Below, piece after piece: positions 55,169-63,872 of a DNA stretch of 64,000 nt (its first letter is position 1; every line of letters starts with the position of its first letter). The notes beneath the pieces are model-generated. The model made no database searches. It saw nothing but the letters and a program-made list of their open reading frames with translations, and was not told where the DNA came from. The translations under genes and the position numbers were made by a program. The DNA comes from Chryseobacterium indologenes (GTDB lineage: Bacteria > Bacteroidota > Bacteroidia > Flavobacteriales > Weeksellaceae). Where the stretch lies: contig CP065590.1 in the NCBI GenBank assembly GCA_016025055.1, positions 4,340,001 to 4,404,000 of the forward strand, read 5' to 3'.

Positions 55169-55471
55169 ATGGCAATAGATGAAATGGCTAAACAAGCCTC
55201 AGCTGGAGGAGAATCAGAAGTAAAATTCCTTACTCCGCTTGATATCAATACAAAATCTGAAAAGAAATATTGTAGATTCAAAAAATACGGAATTAAGCAC
55301 GTTGATTACAAAGACGCTGATTTCTTATTACAATTCGTGAACGAGCAAGGTAAAATTTTACCAAGAAGATACACTGGAACTTCTTTAAAATATCAAAGAA
55401 AAGTTTCTGCTGCTATCAAAAGAGCAAGACACCTTGCATTACTACCATACGTAGCTGACTTATTAAAGTAA
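55169..55471 (+). CDS. rpsR: 30S ribosomal protein S18
   Basis: 100 residues with a short N-terminal extension and the core [63 protein letters not shown], the S18 signature. The CRFKK cysteine is present, but the zinc-type N-terminal ligands of some S18 forms are not. It partners S6 and follows it by 33 bases. Confidence 0.97.
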   Translation: MAIDEMAKQASAGGESEVKFLTPLDINTKSEKKYCRFKKYGIKHVDYKDADFLLQFVNEQGKILPRRYTGTSLKYQRKVSAAIKRARHLALLPYVADLLK

Positions 55472-55490
55472 GATATAAAGAAACAAGAAG

Positions 55491-55527
55491 AAAGAGAAAA
55501 GACTTCGGTCATTTTCTCTTTTTTTAA
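55491..55527 (+). terminator. UUCG-capped hairpin between rpsR and rplI
   Basis: AAAGAGAAAAGAC-TTCG-GTC-A-TTTTCTCTTT (55491-55521): 13 base pairs with one bulge, capped by an UUCG tetraloop and followed by T residues. It should terminate or attenuate transcription before rplI, lowering L9 relative to S6/S18. Confidence 0.85.
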
Positions 55528-55650
55528 GTTGCTGAATAAATAATTAATTCTAACGATTTTTAGATTAAAGAAAAGAAATAATTTCTAAGACATCAGTCTT
55601 TTTTCTTTTTCTTTGTTCTTTTCTCTAAAACTAAAAAACGGACAACAACA

Positions 55651-56150
55651 ATGGAAATTATCCTAAAAAAGACGTAGAAAACTTAGGACTTGAGTTTGAT
55701 ACAGTAAACGTAAAGCCAGGTTATGCTAGAAACTTCCTAATTCCTCAAGGAATTGCTCTTTTAGCTACCCCTAAAAACAAAGCTGCTTTAGAAGCTACAT
55801 TAGAAGCTAGAAAAGAAGAAGAAGCTAAATTAATCGCTACTGCTAACGCTGTAGTTGACCAATTGAAGAAAACATCTATCACGATTCCTGCAAAAGTAGG
55901 TACTGGTGATAAATTATTCGGATCTATCAACAACGCTGATCTTTCTGCTGCTTTAGAAAAAGCAGGAGTTTCTGTAGAGAAAAAATATATCAAAATTCCT
56001 GGTAACACGATCAAGAGAACTGGTAAATTTGCTGCTCTTATCAGACTTCACAGAAATGTTGAGTACAACTACGAATTCGATATCGTTTCTGATGCTCCGG
56101 TTGAAGCTGCTCCTGCTAAAAAGGAAGAAGCTAAATCTGAAGAAGCTTAA
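55651..56150 (+). CDS. rplI: 50S ribosomal protein L9 (frameshifted)
   Basis: The ATG at 55651 opens MEIILKK, but a stop follows two codons later. In the A6 run 55665-55670 one extra A restores DVENLGLEFDTVNVKPGYARNFLIPQGIALLATPKNKAAL, the classic N-terminal domain of L9. The C-terminal domain then runs TIPAKVGTGDKLFGSINNADLSAAL to a lysine-rich end, 166 residues in all. A ribosomal protein broken at a homopolymer, with both halves intact, points to an assembly error. Operon with rpsF and rpsR. Confidence 0.93.
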
Positions 56151-56181
56151 TCAAACGACTGAGAATTTCTTACCATACAAG

Positions 56182-56208
56182 ACCACTTCAATTTTTGAAG
56201 TGGTTTTT
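56182..56208 (+). terminator. Terminator of the ribosomal protein operon
   Basis: Perfect 10-bp stem ACCACTTCAA / TTGAAGTGGT with a 3-base loop, followed by seven T. Confidence 0.93.
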
Positions 56209-56350
56209 TTGTATCACTATACTATTACTACTCCCATCTTTTTACGGAGAAAAAAACAACACTTCAGAGAAGGGGAATATAGGAGGTTTTAAGATATACC
56301 CGTCATTTTTATAGAGTTACTTTTATCCCAAAGACTCTCCCACCCTCAAC

Positions 56351-57222
56351 CTATCTATCTCCTCTCAATTTCAGCTGATACTCCGTAGGAGCCACCCCGA
56401 TTACCTTTTTAAAAATATTGCTAAAGGAAGACAGGCTGTTGTAGCCCACCATCATTGCAATTTCGTACATATTGTACTTTCCTTCCAACATTAATTCAAG
56501 AGATCGGGTAATTCTCAGGGCACGCAGAAAACGGACGTAATTCATCCCTAAAGTCTCTTTAAACTTCCTGGACAGGGTTCTAGTACTCATTCCGAATTCC
56601 TTTGCGGTAGACTCTATGGTAAGAGGTTTTTCGAGGTTGGTATGAATATACTTGGCAATTTTAAGCAGGGTTTCATCTTTTGGGAAGGGATGCTGCACGG
56701 GAAATGCCAGCTTTTTATCTCTTTTTTCAGGCAAAACACCTTTTAATGCTTTGAGAAAATAATATTTAGAACTATCGTTTTTTGTGATTTTGCCATTCCA
56801 TTCTTTTGTATGTAAAATCATCTCTCTGAGGAGATCATTAACCGAATAGATATTAATTTCATCAAAAAAGCCATTTTCACCTTCTTCCTTTTTACAATAA
56901 AAATTATATAAATTGACCTTAGGACTCGTTGAAAAAGATAATGAGGTGTGCCGGCAGGAATCCACATAAAGCATCTGGCCGGAAGATACCAGTGTTTCAG
57001 ATCAGTAAAAACATGTACGATCCCGCCTTCTGCATACACCAGTTGTGCTGAACTGTGATAATGGATATCTGTGGTAATATTTCCCGTAAGCACATGATAC
57101 ACGTAAAATTCTGCATCTTCGTCTTCCACATCCTTAAAATGGCTGTCATTCATGAAATAAAGGTAAGAATATTTTTTAAATTGGCGTAAATGAGCAAATC
57201 TTTTTCTTGTTTCACAAATCAT
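56351..57222 (-). CDS. AraC-family transcriptional regulator (frameshifted)
   Basis: N-terminal cupin-like sensing part (DIHYHSSAQLVYAEGGIVHVFTDLKHWYLPARCFMWIPAGTPHYL). The C-terminal AraC DNA-binding domain carries two helix-turn-helix units (LTIESTAKEFGMSTRTLSRKFKE and YEIAMMVGYNSLSSFSNIFKKVIGVAPTEY). The frame breaks in A5 at 56932-56936. One added base joins HYLF to STSPKVNLYNFYCKKEEGEN and gives 290 residues. It is divergent from the TolC-HlyD genes, separated by 67 bases, so it probably controls the efflux operon. Ligand unknown. Confidence 0.87.
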
Positions 57223-57289
57223 GTCCGGCCGTTACCGTCGTAAATTTGCCCTATCAAAATCAATTTAGCAAAAATCCTTTAATTAATTT

Positions 57290-58624
57290 ATGAATATGAT
57301 ATGTAACGCATGCAGGTATCTGTGCATTGCGTTGTGCTTATTATTGAGCAACCATTTTTACACACAGATGATCGATTACCAGTATCTCAGCCTGAAGCAG
57401 GCTGTAGAAATTGGGCTCCAAAACAACAAAAACATCAAGATAAGTCATCTTAAGCAGGAAATGTCCGTTACCAGAGAGAAAGATCTCAAAATGGAAAAAC
57501 TACCGGACATTGAGTTTCATACGAGCTATATGCAGGTGACAAATCTTTATCAACACCAGGACGGTGTTTTTAATAAAGCCACGACATACAACGCCATCAA
57601 TGCCATGTATGATTTTACCTTATCCGCTTCTATTCCGGTGTATATGGGCGGAAAAATCAAAAACACAGAGAAAAAAGCCGCTATTGATACGGAAATCTCT
57701 TCTTTAAAGACCCATCTTGATGAAAGACAGCTTACAATGGAAATCATTACCGCTTTCCTTCAAATCCATCATTTAAAAGAACAACAGCACCTTATCAGTG
57801 ATAAAATGAAAGAAGATTCTGTCAATATCAAACAGGTAAAAGCTCTGAAAGCTAATGGTGTGGTAACAGTGAATGAAGTGCTGAGAACGTCATTACAACT
57901 CTCCAATCACAAAATGAGCTGGACAGAACTGGATAATGATATTCAGATTGCGGAACACAAACTGAAAACCATTCTGGCCCTTCCGGAAAACCAGGAAATG
58001 CACGTCAACACCGAAGATCTTATTTCTGATAAAACGACCATCCCTTTCATTGAGAAATTGACGGAAATCGCCTTAAACAAAAATGAATCGGTTGGAATTA
58101 CGCACAAAAACCTCTCTCTCAAAGAACTGGATCGGAAGATCACAAAAGCCAACTATCTTCCTAAAATTACAGCCGGCGGAGAATATTTTTTAAAGTATCC
58201 GAATATGATGTTCTTTCCCCCTGAACCTTATGCTTATCGCCTGGGTATGATTGGAGTGAATCTCACCTATCCTATCGAAAACCTGTATAAAAACAAGTTT
58301 AAAATGCAGGAAGCCAGAGAAAATATTGATTTGGCAAAACTTCAGATCGAGGAGAATGAGGAAAAGATCAGACATCAGGTGTACGAAGCGTATAAAAAGT
58401 TTGAAGAAACTGATCAGAAGGTAGCTATAGCGGAAGAAGCCATCAGCCAGGCAAAGGAAAATTACCGTATTGTAAGAACAAAATACGCTAATAAATTAAG
58501 CCTTATCACTGAACTTATAGATGCAGACAACGCTTATCTGGAAGCAGAATCCAACCTTATTTCCGTAAAAATCAACAGACAACTAAAATACTATCAACTC
58601 CAATATACGATTGGAAACTTATAA
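57290..58624 (+). CDS. TolC-family outer-membrane efflux protein
   Basis: 444 residues. Signal peptide-like N-terminus (ICNACRYLCIALCLLLSNHFY), then two repeats of long coiled-coil helices typical of TolC (LSLKQAVEIGLQNNKNIKISHLKQEM; RENIDLAKLQIEENEEKIRHQVYEAYKKFEETDQKVAIAEEAISQAKENYRIVRTKYANKLSLITELIDADNAYLEAESNLI). It forms the outer-membrane duct of the tripartite pump with HlyD (5 bases downstream) and the MFS transporter. Confidence 0.92.
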   Translation: MNMICNACRYLCIALCLLLSNHFYTQMIDYQYLSLKQAVEIGLQNNKNIKISHLKQEMSVTREKDLKMEKLPDIEFHTSYMQVTNLYQHQDGVFNKATTYNAINAMYDFTLSASIPVYMGGKIKNTEKKAAIDTEISSLKTHLDERQLTMEIITAFLQIHHLKEQQHLISDKMKEDSVNIKQVKALKANGVVTVNEVLRTSLQLSNHKMSWTELDNDIQIAEHKLKTILALPENQEMHVNTEDLISDKTTIPFIEKLTEIALNKNESVGITHKNLSLKELDRKITKANYLPKITAGGEYFLKYPNMMFFPPEPYAYRLGMIGVNLTYPIENLYKNKFKMQEARENIDLAKLQIEENEEKIRHQVYEAYKKFEETDQKVAIAEEAISQAKENYRIVRTKYANKLSLITELIDADNAYLEAESNLISVKINRQLKYYQLQYTIGNL

Positions 58625-58629
58625 AAACT

Positions 58630-59677
58630 ATGGCACAGAAACAACTGACACAAAAGGAAAAAAGAATCAATAAGACGATTAGTTTACTCGCCTGGATCCT
58701 GATCATCAGCGGCGTCACGGGAATGATAAGTTTTTATCTTTTTTCAAGAAAGAATGTGACCACCAACGATGCACAGATCGAACAGTATATTACACCTGTT
58801 TCCAGTAAGGTTTCAGGGTTTATTAAAACAATAAAATTCAACGAAAATCAGTTCGTTCACAAAGGTGATACCCTGGTTGTGATAGACAACAGGGAATTTA
58901 TCAATCAGGTGCATATGGCAGAAGCCAGCCTGAGCGCCAATACTGAAAATATTACTACGATACAAAGCAGTGTCAATACAAAAGAAAGTGACACCAAAAT
59001 TATCGATGCCAGGATTGCCTCTGCAAAAATTGATATCTGGAGAACAGAGCAGGATTTTAAAAGATATAAAAACCTGTTGGCAGAAGATGCTGCCACTGAG
59101 CAGGAATTTGAAAATGTAAAAGCTTCTTACGAACAGTCAAAAGCCAACCTGATGGCATTAGAGCAACAAAAAAATGCAGTAAGAGCAGGTGCCAGTGAGC
59201 AGCAAACAAAAGTAGCGCCAGCCAAAAGCCAGATTCAGCAAAGCTCTGCCAGCCTGAACAATGCCAGGCTATTTCTTTCTTATACGGTTATCACAGCTCC
59301 TTATGACGGATGGGTAGGCAAAAAAACAATCCAGGAAGGCCAGCTGATCAAAGAAGGTCAGGCTTTGGTGCAGATGGTAAGCAAAGAAAAAATGGATTAT
59401 TGCCAATTATAAAGAAACCCAACTTGGACAGATTGATCAGAAACAGGAAGTTATCATTACCGCAGATGCCTATCCGGGTATCGAATTCAAAGGAAAAATT
59501 ATTTCCGTATCACCTGCTTCCGGATCACAGTTTTCTTTGGTTAAACCGGATAATGCGACAGGAAACTTCGTGAAAATAGAGCAGAGATTTCCTGTAAAAA
59601 TTATTCTTGATCATAATAAAGAGAACGAAAAATTACTCTCCGGAATGAATGTTCTGGTGAGCGCAAAGAAAATATAA
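58630..59677 (+). CDS. HlyD/EmrA-family membrane fusion protein (frameshifted)
   Basis: One N-terminal membrane helix (ISLLAWILIISGVTGMISFYLF), a barrel-sandwich half TTNDAQIEQYITPVSSKVSGFIKTIKFNENQFVHKGDTLVVID, a coiled-coil hairpin, and LFLSYTVITAPYDGWVGKKTIQEGQLIKEGQAL. The frame breaks in A6 at 59387-59392. Removing one A gives SKEKWIIANYKETQLGQIDQ, then an EmrA-type beta domain to LLSGMNVLVSAKKI, 348 residues. It bridges the inner-membrane MFS pump to TolC. One of two insertion-type errors in the window. Confidence 0.89.
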
Positions 59678-60051
59678 TTTGAGGAGGAAAGGATGAATAC
59701 AAATTATTTTATTCTTAATGCCTGTTTAAATTATTGAAAAATTTATTTGAACTATTAATCTCAGCTCAAACTTAAGATTCTGAAAATCGTAAAAAACTTA
59801 AAGGTGAATTTACTCGTCATCAAAAATGGCAAATCAATTCATTTTCAAATCTTCAGATATAATAATTTTTTCGCGAAAGGACAAGACTGCAAAATAGCGA
59901 ATCTGCTAATTTTTTCTTACGCATATTTGCCATTTTACCTTTTACTTTTACTCTTTGCTTTTTTGTCTTTTCGCATTTTTTTAAAGCAAAATTAACAACA
60001 ACAATTTGCTTTCCCGGCTTCCTTAGCCTCATTAGCTATTTACACAAATCT
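59678..60051. other. 374-base gap inside the efflux gene set with complementary repeats
   Basis: No supported gene. Two arm pairs interleave: AAAATGGCAAAT (59823-59834) with ATTTGCCATTTT (59925-59936), and GCGAAAGGACAA (59873-59884) with TTGTCTTTTCGC (59963-59974, one mismatch). Around 59930-59971 the DNA also reads as degenerate 7-base units (ACCTTTT, ACTTTTA, CTCTTTG, CTTTTTT, GTCTTTT). Confidence 0.45.
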
Positions 60052-61614
60052 ATGCAACACAATACAGTTTATCATAAATGGTTACCGCAATGGCTGAAAC
60101 TGCCACTTCTTATTCTGGCGTTATTTCCGCACATCATGCTGTTGTCATTGCTGCATTCCAATAGTGCCTTCACGTCTTCTTTTATGGATGTGGATTCAGA
60201 CGATATCCAATATCTGATGATGCTGATGTATGGAACATTCGTAGTTACCCTTTTGGTTTTACAGCGTTTTATGTCCTATTTCAGCGTGAAGTATTATGTT
60301 CTGCTGATGTCTTCCGTTTCCGTCATTCTCCTGTACATCTTATCGGTCACCCATGACTATCATGTCATCTTGGTCATCCGGTTTCTGGAAGGATTTTTTG
60401 GTTTGCTGGAAGGCGCTATCTTTTTGCCTTTGATAATCGCAGAATTAAAAACACGCCACGCCAAAGTGATTGCCTACCTTTTTATGTATTCTCTCATGCT
60501 TACCGGAGGCACGGTGACTACCACTCTGCTCAAATCGAGCATTCAGGATTATGACTATCAGCATATGATTCTGATGATGGCATATTTCCATGTTTTTGTT
60601 CTGATTCTTGGATTTGTTATTTTCAACAAAAATCGCTTTTTCCCGAAAAAGCCCTTATATCAGATGGATGTTCCAAGTTGGTTTTTGTTGTGGGCCTGCC
60701 TGCAATCCGGGGCTTATGCTATCGTATATGGAAAGAGGCTGATGTGGCTGGAGTCCGACACTATTATAATCTGCGTGTTTATATTTCTGATTTCAGGAGG
60801 TTTATTTATGTTGAAACAAAGGAATTCAAAACGGCCTTTATTCCATTATGAAGTTTTCAGCTCCAAAAATGTGATTGTAGGAATGATTCTGTTTTTTATT
60901 TTCTATCTCATCCGTTCGGGGTTAAATAATGTGTACAGCATTATGGCAACCGTTTGGAAATGGCCGTGGGATTATATTGTGAACATCCAGTACTGGAATG
61001 TTGCGGGAACATTGCTCGGCGTCCTTTTATCAGCATTTTGTCTGGTACGTGGAATTTCTTCCAGAATTGTTTTCTTTACCGGATTCCTTTTGCTGGCTAT
61101 AGATTGTGCATGGTTTACGTATACTTTTTATCCTGATACGACACTCAGTACGATATGTCCGCCGCTATTTTTGCAGGGAATTGCGCAGGGATTATTATTT
61201 ACGCCCTTGGTATTCTTCCTGATTTCCGGTATGCCTGAGGAATATGTAGCTAATGCCAGCGCAATGGGTACCACTACCCGCTTCTGGGCAACAGCGATTG
61301 GGTATGCCCTCATGCAAAACCTAATGTTATTTTTAACGTTAAAACATTCTGATGTTTTGAGCTTCAATCTTACCGATACCAATCCCGTTTTTTATAGTCA
61401 GTGGAATCAGCTTTTCGGTACCCAGATTTCAAAATTACCGGTGAATGAATCCTTATCGATGACCGCGGGAGCTTTTAAAGCAAAAATAACCGCTCAATCT
61501 ATCCTGCTCTCAAATATGGAAATTTTTACAGGATTATTCTGGCTGGCATTCATAACTGCTCTTCTGCTGCTGCTTTATCATCCGGTAAAAATAGCCGTAA
61601 GGAATATTATGTAA
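60052..61614 (+). CDS. MFS multidrug efflux transporter, DHA2/EmrB-like
   Basis: 520 residues with about 14 hydrophobic helices, the DHA2 topology. ILVIRFLEGFFGLLEGAIFLPLIIAELKTRHAKVIAYLFMYSLML has the family's helix 4-5 region, and the C-terminus ends in a hydrophobic helix (ILLSNMEIFTGLFWLAFITALLLLLYHPVKI). It is the inner-membrane proton-driven pump of the TolC-HlyD set, though a 374-base gap suggests a separate or attenuated transcript. Substrate unknown. Confidence 0.88.
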   Translation: MQHNTVYHKWLPQWLKLPLLILALFPHIMLLSLLHSNSAFTSSFMDVDSDDIQYLMMLMYGTFVVTLLVLQRFMSYFSVKYYVLLMSSVSVILLYILSVTHDYHVILVIRFLEGFFGLLEGAIFLPLIIAELKTRHAKVIAYLFMYSLMLTGGTVTTTLLKSSIQDYDYQHMILMMAYFHVFVLILGFVIFNKNRFFPKKPLYQMDVPSWFLLWACLQSGAYAIVYGKRLMWLESDTIIICVFIFLISGGLFMLKQRNSKRPLFHYEVFSSKNVIVGMILFFIFYLIRSGLNNVYSIMATVWKWPWDYIVNIQYWNVAGTLLGVLLSAFCLVRGISSRIVFFTGFLLLAIDCAWFTYTFYPDTTLSTICPPLFLQGIAQGLLFTPLVFFLISGMPEEYVANASAMGTTTRFWATAIGYALMQNLMLFLTLKHSDVLSFNLTDTNPVFYSQWNQLFGTQISKLPVNESLSMTAGAFKAKITAQSILLSNMEIFTGLFWLAFITALLLLLYHPVKIAVRNIM

Positions 61615-61811
61615 AAGAATGAAGCCGGACGCCGGAAGTAATCAAGCGTACAATTATTTTCTTACAATAACCGACAATATACCAACATCAAAAAAAACGT
61701 CCAGCCTCGCGCTCCCATCTTGCAGCACTATGCACTTTGGCCGATTTCTTGTTGCTTCTCTCAATCAATACTATCACATCAGGATTTACGTTAAAAAACA
61801 AAAGCTTACGT

Positions 61812-63179
61812 ATGGAAATTGAAAAAATTTTACAGAGTCAGAGAGAATTTTTCAAGACTCAGCAAACCAAGAGTCTGGTCTTTCGCAAAATGTATCTTGA
61901 AAAACTCAAAAATCTTATCATTTCAAATGAAGATCTACTGTGTGAAGCTATTCATAAAGATTTTGGCAAGTCTAAATTTGATACATTTACTACAGAAATT
62001 TCTTTTATCCTAAATGATATTGATTATTACCTGAAAAATTTAAAATCTCTTGCAAAACCTAAGAAAGTAAGCACCAATATTGTCAATCAACTCGGAAACA
62101 GTAAAATCTATGCGGACCCTTTGGGCTGTATTCTGGTAATCGGAGCATGGAACTATCCTTATCAGCTTTCGCTTTCTCCCATCATTGCGGCCATTGCTGC
62201 AGGAAACTGCTGTATTCTTAAACCCAGTGAAGTTGCTGAAAATACAATGAAAGCGCTTTCAAAAATCATCAATGAAAATTTCCCGTCTGAATATCTGTAT
62301 GTATATGAAGGAGGCATTGATGAGACCACTGCCCTTTTAACATTGAAATTTGACAAAATATTCTTTACCGGAAGTACCAAGGTCGGAAAAATTGTATACA
62401 AAGCTGCTGCAGAACATTTAACTCCTGTAGTACTTGAATTAGGCGGAAAATCCCCGGCTATTGTTTCCAAAGAAGCTCATCTTGAAACGGCTGCCAAAAG
62501 AATTGTGTGGGGAAAATTTCTCAATGCCGGACAAACCTGCGTTGCTCCCGACTATCTTCTAGTTGAGGAAAGCATCCAGGAACAGTTTCTGGAAATGCTC
62601 AGGAAATACATCAAAGAATTCAATTACAGTCCCGATTCAGCGCAGTATACCAGAATTATAAACAAGAAAAACTTTCACCGGCTGACTGATCTCATCGATA
62701 GGGAAAAGGTATATTTTGGAGGTAGTTATGATGAAGAAAAGCTTTATATTGAACCTACCATCCTGAATCATATCCATTGGGAAGATCCTGTAATGGAGGA
62801 GGAAATCTTTGGTCCTATCCTGCCGGTTATCAGCTTTAAAAACTTTACTATTGCAATCAATACCGTTTCCGAACAGGAAAAACCGCTTGCTGCCTATTTA
62901 TTCACCAAAAATTCGGAAGAAAAAGAAATATTCACCCGAAAACTTTCTTTTGGAGGAGGCTGTATCAATGATTGTGTCATGCATTTAAGCAATGACAATT
63001 TACCTTTTGGAGGCGTTGGAAATTCAGGAATAGGAAGTTATCACGGGAAATATGGTTTTGAAACTTTTTCACATCAAAAATCTGTTCTGGAAAAAGCAAC
63101 ATGGGGCGAACCCAATATCAAATATCCGCCGTATTCTGAGAAAAAATTAAGCTGGATCAGAAAGCTTTTGCGGTTCTAA
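61812..63179 (+). CDS. Aldehyde dehydrogenase (NAD(P)+)
   Basis: A 455-residue class 3-type aldehyde dehydrogenase. Oxyanion-side NAWNYP-like motif GAWNYPYQLS (111-120), NAD loop GSTKVG (187-192), catalytic Glu209 (VVLELGGKSPAIV) and nucleophile Cys243 (NAGQTCVAPDY). Short length and a C-terminus with PFGGVGNSGIGSYHGKYGFETFSHQKSVL match fatty-aldehyde dehydrogenases. The start at 61812 (MEIEKILQSQREFF) is chosen; the upstream 25 codons resemble non-coding repeat-like DNA. Oxidises aldehydes to acids. Confidence 0.93.
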   Translation: MEIEKILQSQREFFKTQQTKSLVFRKMYLEKLKNLIISNEDLLCEAIHKDFGKSKFDTFTTEISFILNDIDYYLKNLKSLAKPKKVSTNIVNQLGNSKIYADPLGCILVIGAWNYPYQLSLSPIIAAIAAGNCCILKPSEVAENTMKALSKIINENFPSEYLYVYEGGIDETTALLTLKFDKIFFTGSTKVGKIVYKAAAEHLTPVVLELGGKSPAIVSKEAHLETAAKRIVWGKFLNAGQTCVAPDYLLVEESIQEQFLEMLRKYIKEFNYSPDSAQYTRIINKKNFHRLTDLIDREKVYFGGSYDEEKLYIEPTILNHIHWEDPVMEEEIFGPILPVISFKNFTIAINTVSEQEKPLAAYLFTKNSEEKEIFTRKLSFGGGCINDCVMHLSNDNLPFGGVGNSGIGSYHGKYGFETFSHQKSVLEKATWGEPNIKYPPYSEKKLSWIRKLLRF

Positions 63180-63186
63180 TAATAAA

Positions 63187-63215
63187 AAAGGTTGCTTCCA
63201 GTAGAAACAACCTTT
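63187..63215 (+). terminator. Convergent terminator between aldehyde dehydrogenase and thioredoxin-like genes
   Basis: 8-bp stem AAAGGTTG / CAACCTTT with a 13-base loop and A/T runs on both sides, serving both converging genes. Confidence 0.75.
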
Positions 63216-63222
63216 GTAATTT

Positions 63223-63792
63223 TTATGCTTTAGGTATCCATTCATTAAAGAATGCTTTAACCTTTTCTAAACTGTATCCTTTTCCGTCCTCAAAAACATC
63301 ACTCTGCTGAACTTTAATCATTTTTCCGTTTTTATCCAACACGATAAAGACAGGATATCCAAATTTATCTCCAGGATTGCCATACTGTGCAAAAACTTTT
63401 TCATTTTTGTTATCCGGCGAGAAATTCAGGTGATAGTATAAGTAATTTTTGTCTACCAATTCCTTCAATTCAGGAGTTGTCTGCACAAAATTATTAAAAC
63501 GAAGGCACCAGATACACCAGTTTCCTCCTGCCTGAATCATAATATTTTTCCCTTCTTTCTTTGCCTTGGCTACTAATTTATTGATATCTGCCTGGGCATC
63601 TGCTTTAGGATTGTAAGGCTTAGGAAGCTTGGCTTTTTCTTCACCTGCTTTCTTTTTCGCCTCTAATTCAGTTTGTTCTGTCGGTACAATAAGAGCATTC
63701 TTTTGCTTCCCATTGTCCGGTGTATTCTTTACATCCTGTGAAAAAGCGAAAAAACTTAAACCCAGGAACGCTAATATTGTCATTTTTTTCAT
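63223..63792 (-). CDS. Secreted thioredoxin-fold protein
   Basis: 189 residues. Signal peptide MKKMTILAFLGLSFFAFSQ, a lysine-rich linker, then a thioredoxin-like domain with active-site CIWC (Cys93, Cys96) in AGGNWCIWCLRFNNF and the cis-proline region KFGYPVFIVLDKNGK. The CIWC pair is unlike classical CGPC, as in DUF255/thioredoxin-7-type domains. Probably a periplasmic disulfide reductase or chaperone. Ends at a shared convergent terminator. Confidence 0.85.
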   Translation of the reverse strand: MKKMTILAFLGLSFFAFSQDVKNTPDNGKQKNALIVPTEQTELEAKKKAGEEKAKLPKPYNPKADAQADINKLVAKAKKEGKNIMIQAGGNWCIWCLRFNNFVQTTPELKELVDKNYLYYHLNFSPDNKNEKVFAQYGNPGDKFGYPVFIVLDKNGKMIKVQQSDVFEDGKGYSLEKVKAFFNEWIPKA

Positions 63793-63872
63793 AACATAAA
63801 AATAAAAAAATAATATTTATCCCTCTGCAAAAATAGAACCATAATTTTATTATCACTAAATTTGCCTGTTTT

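Noticed and set aside
56029..56292. 87-codon frame overlapping the end of rplI
   Set aside because: Overlaps the L9 C-terminus in another frame and the operon terminator; shadow reading.
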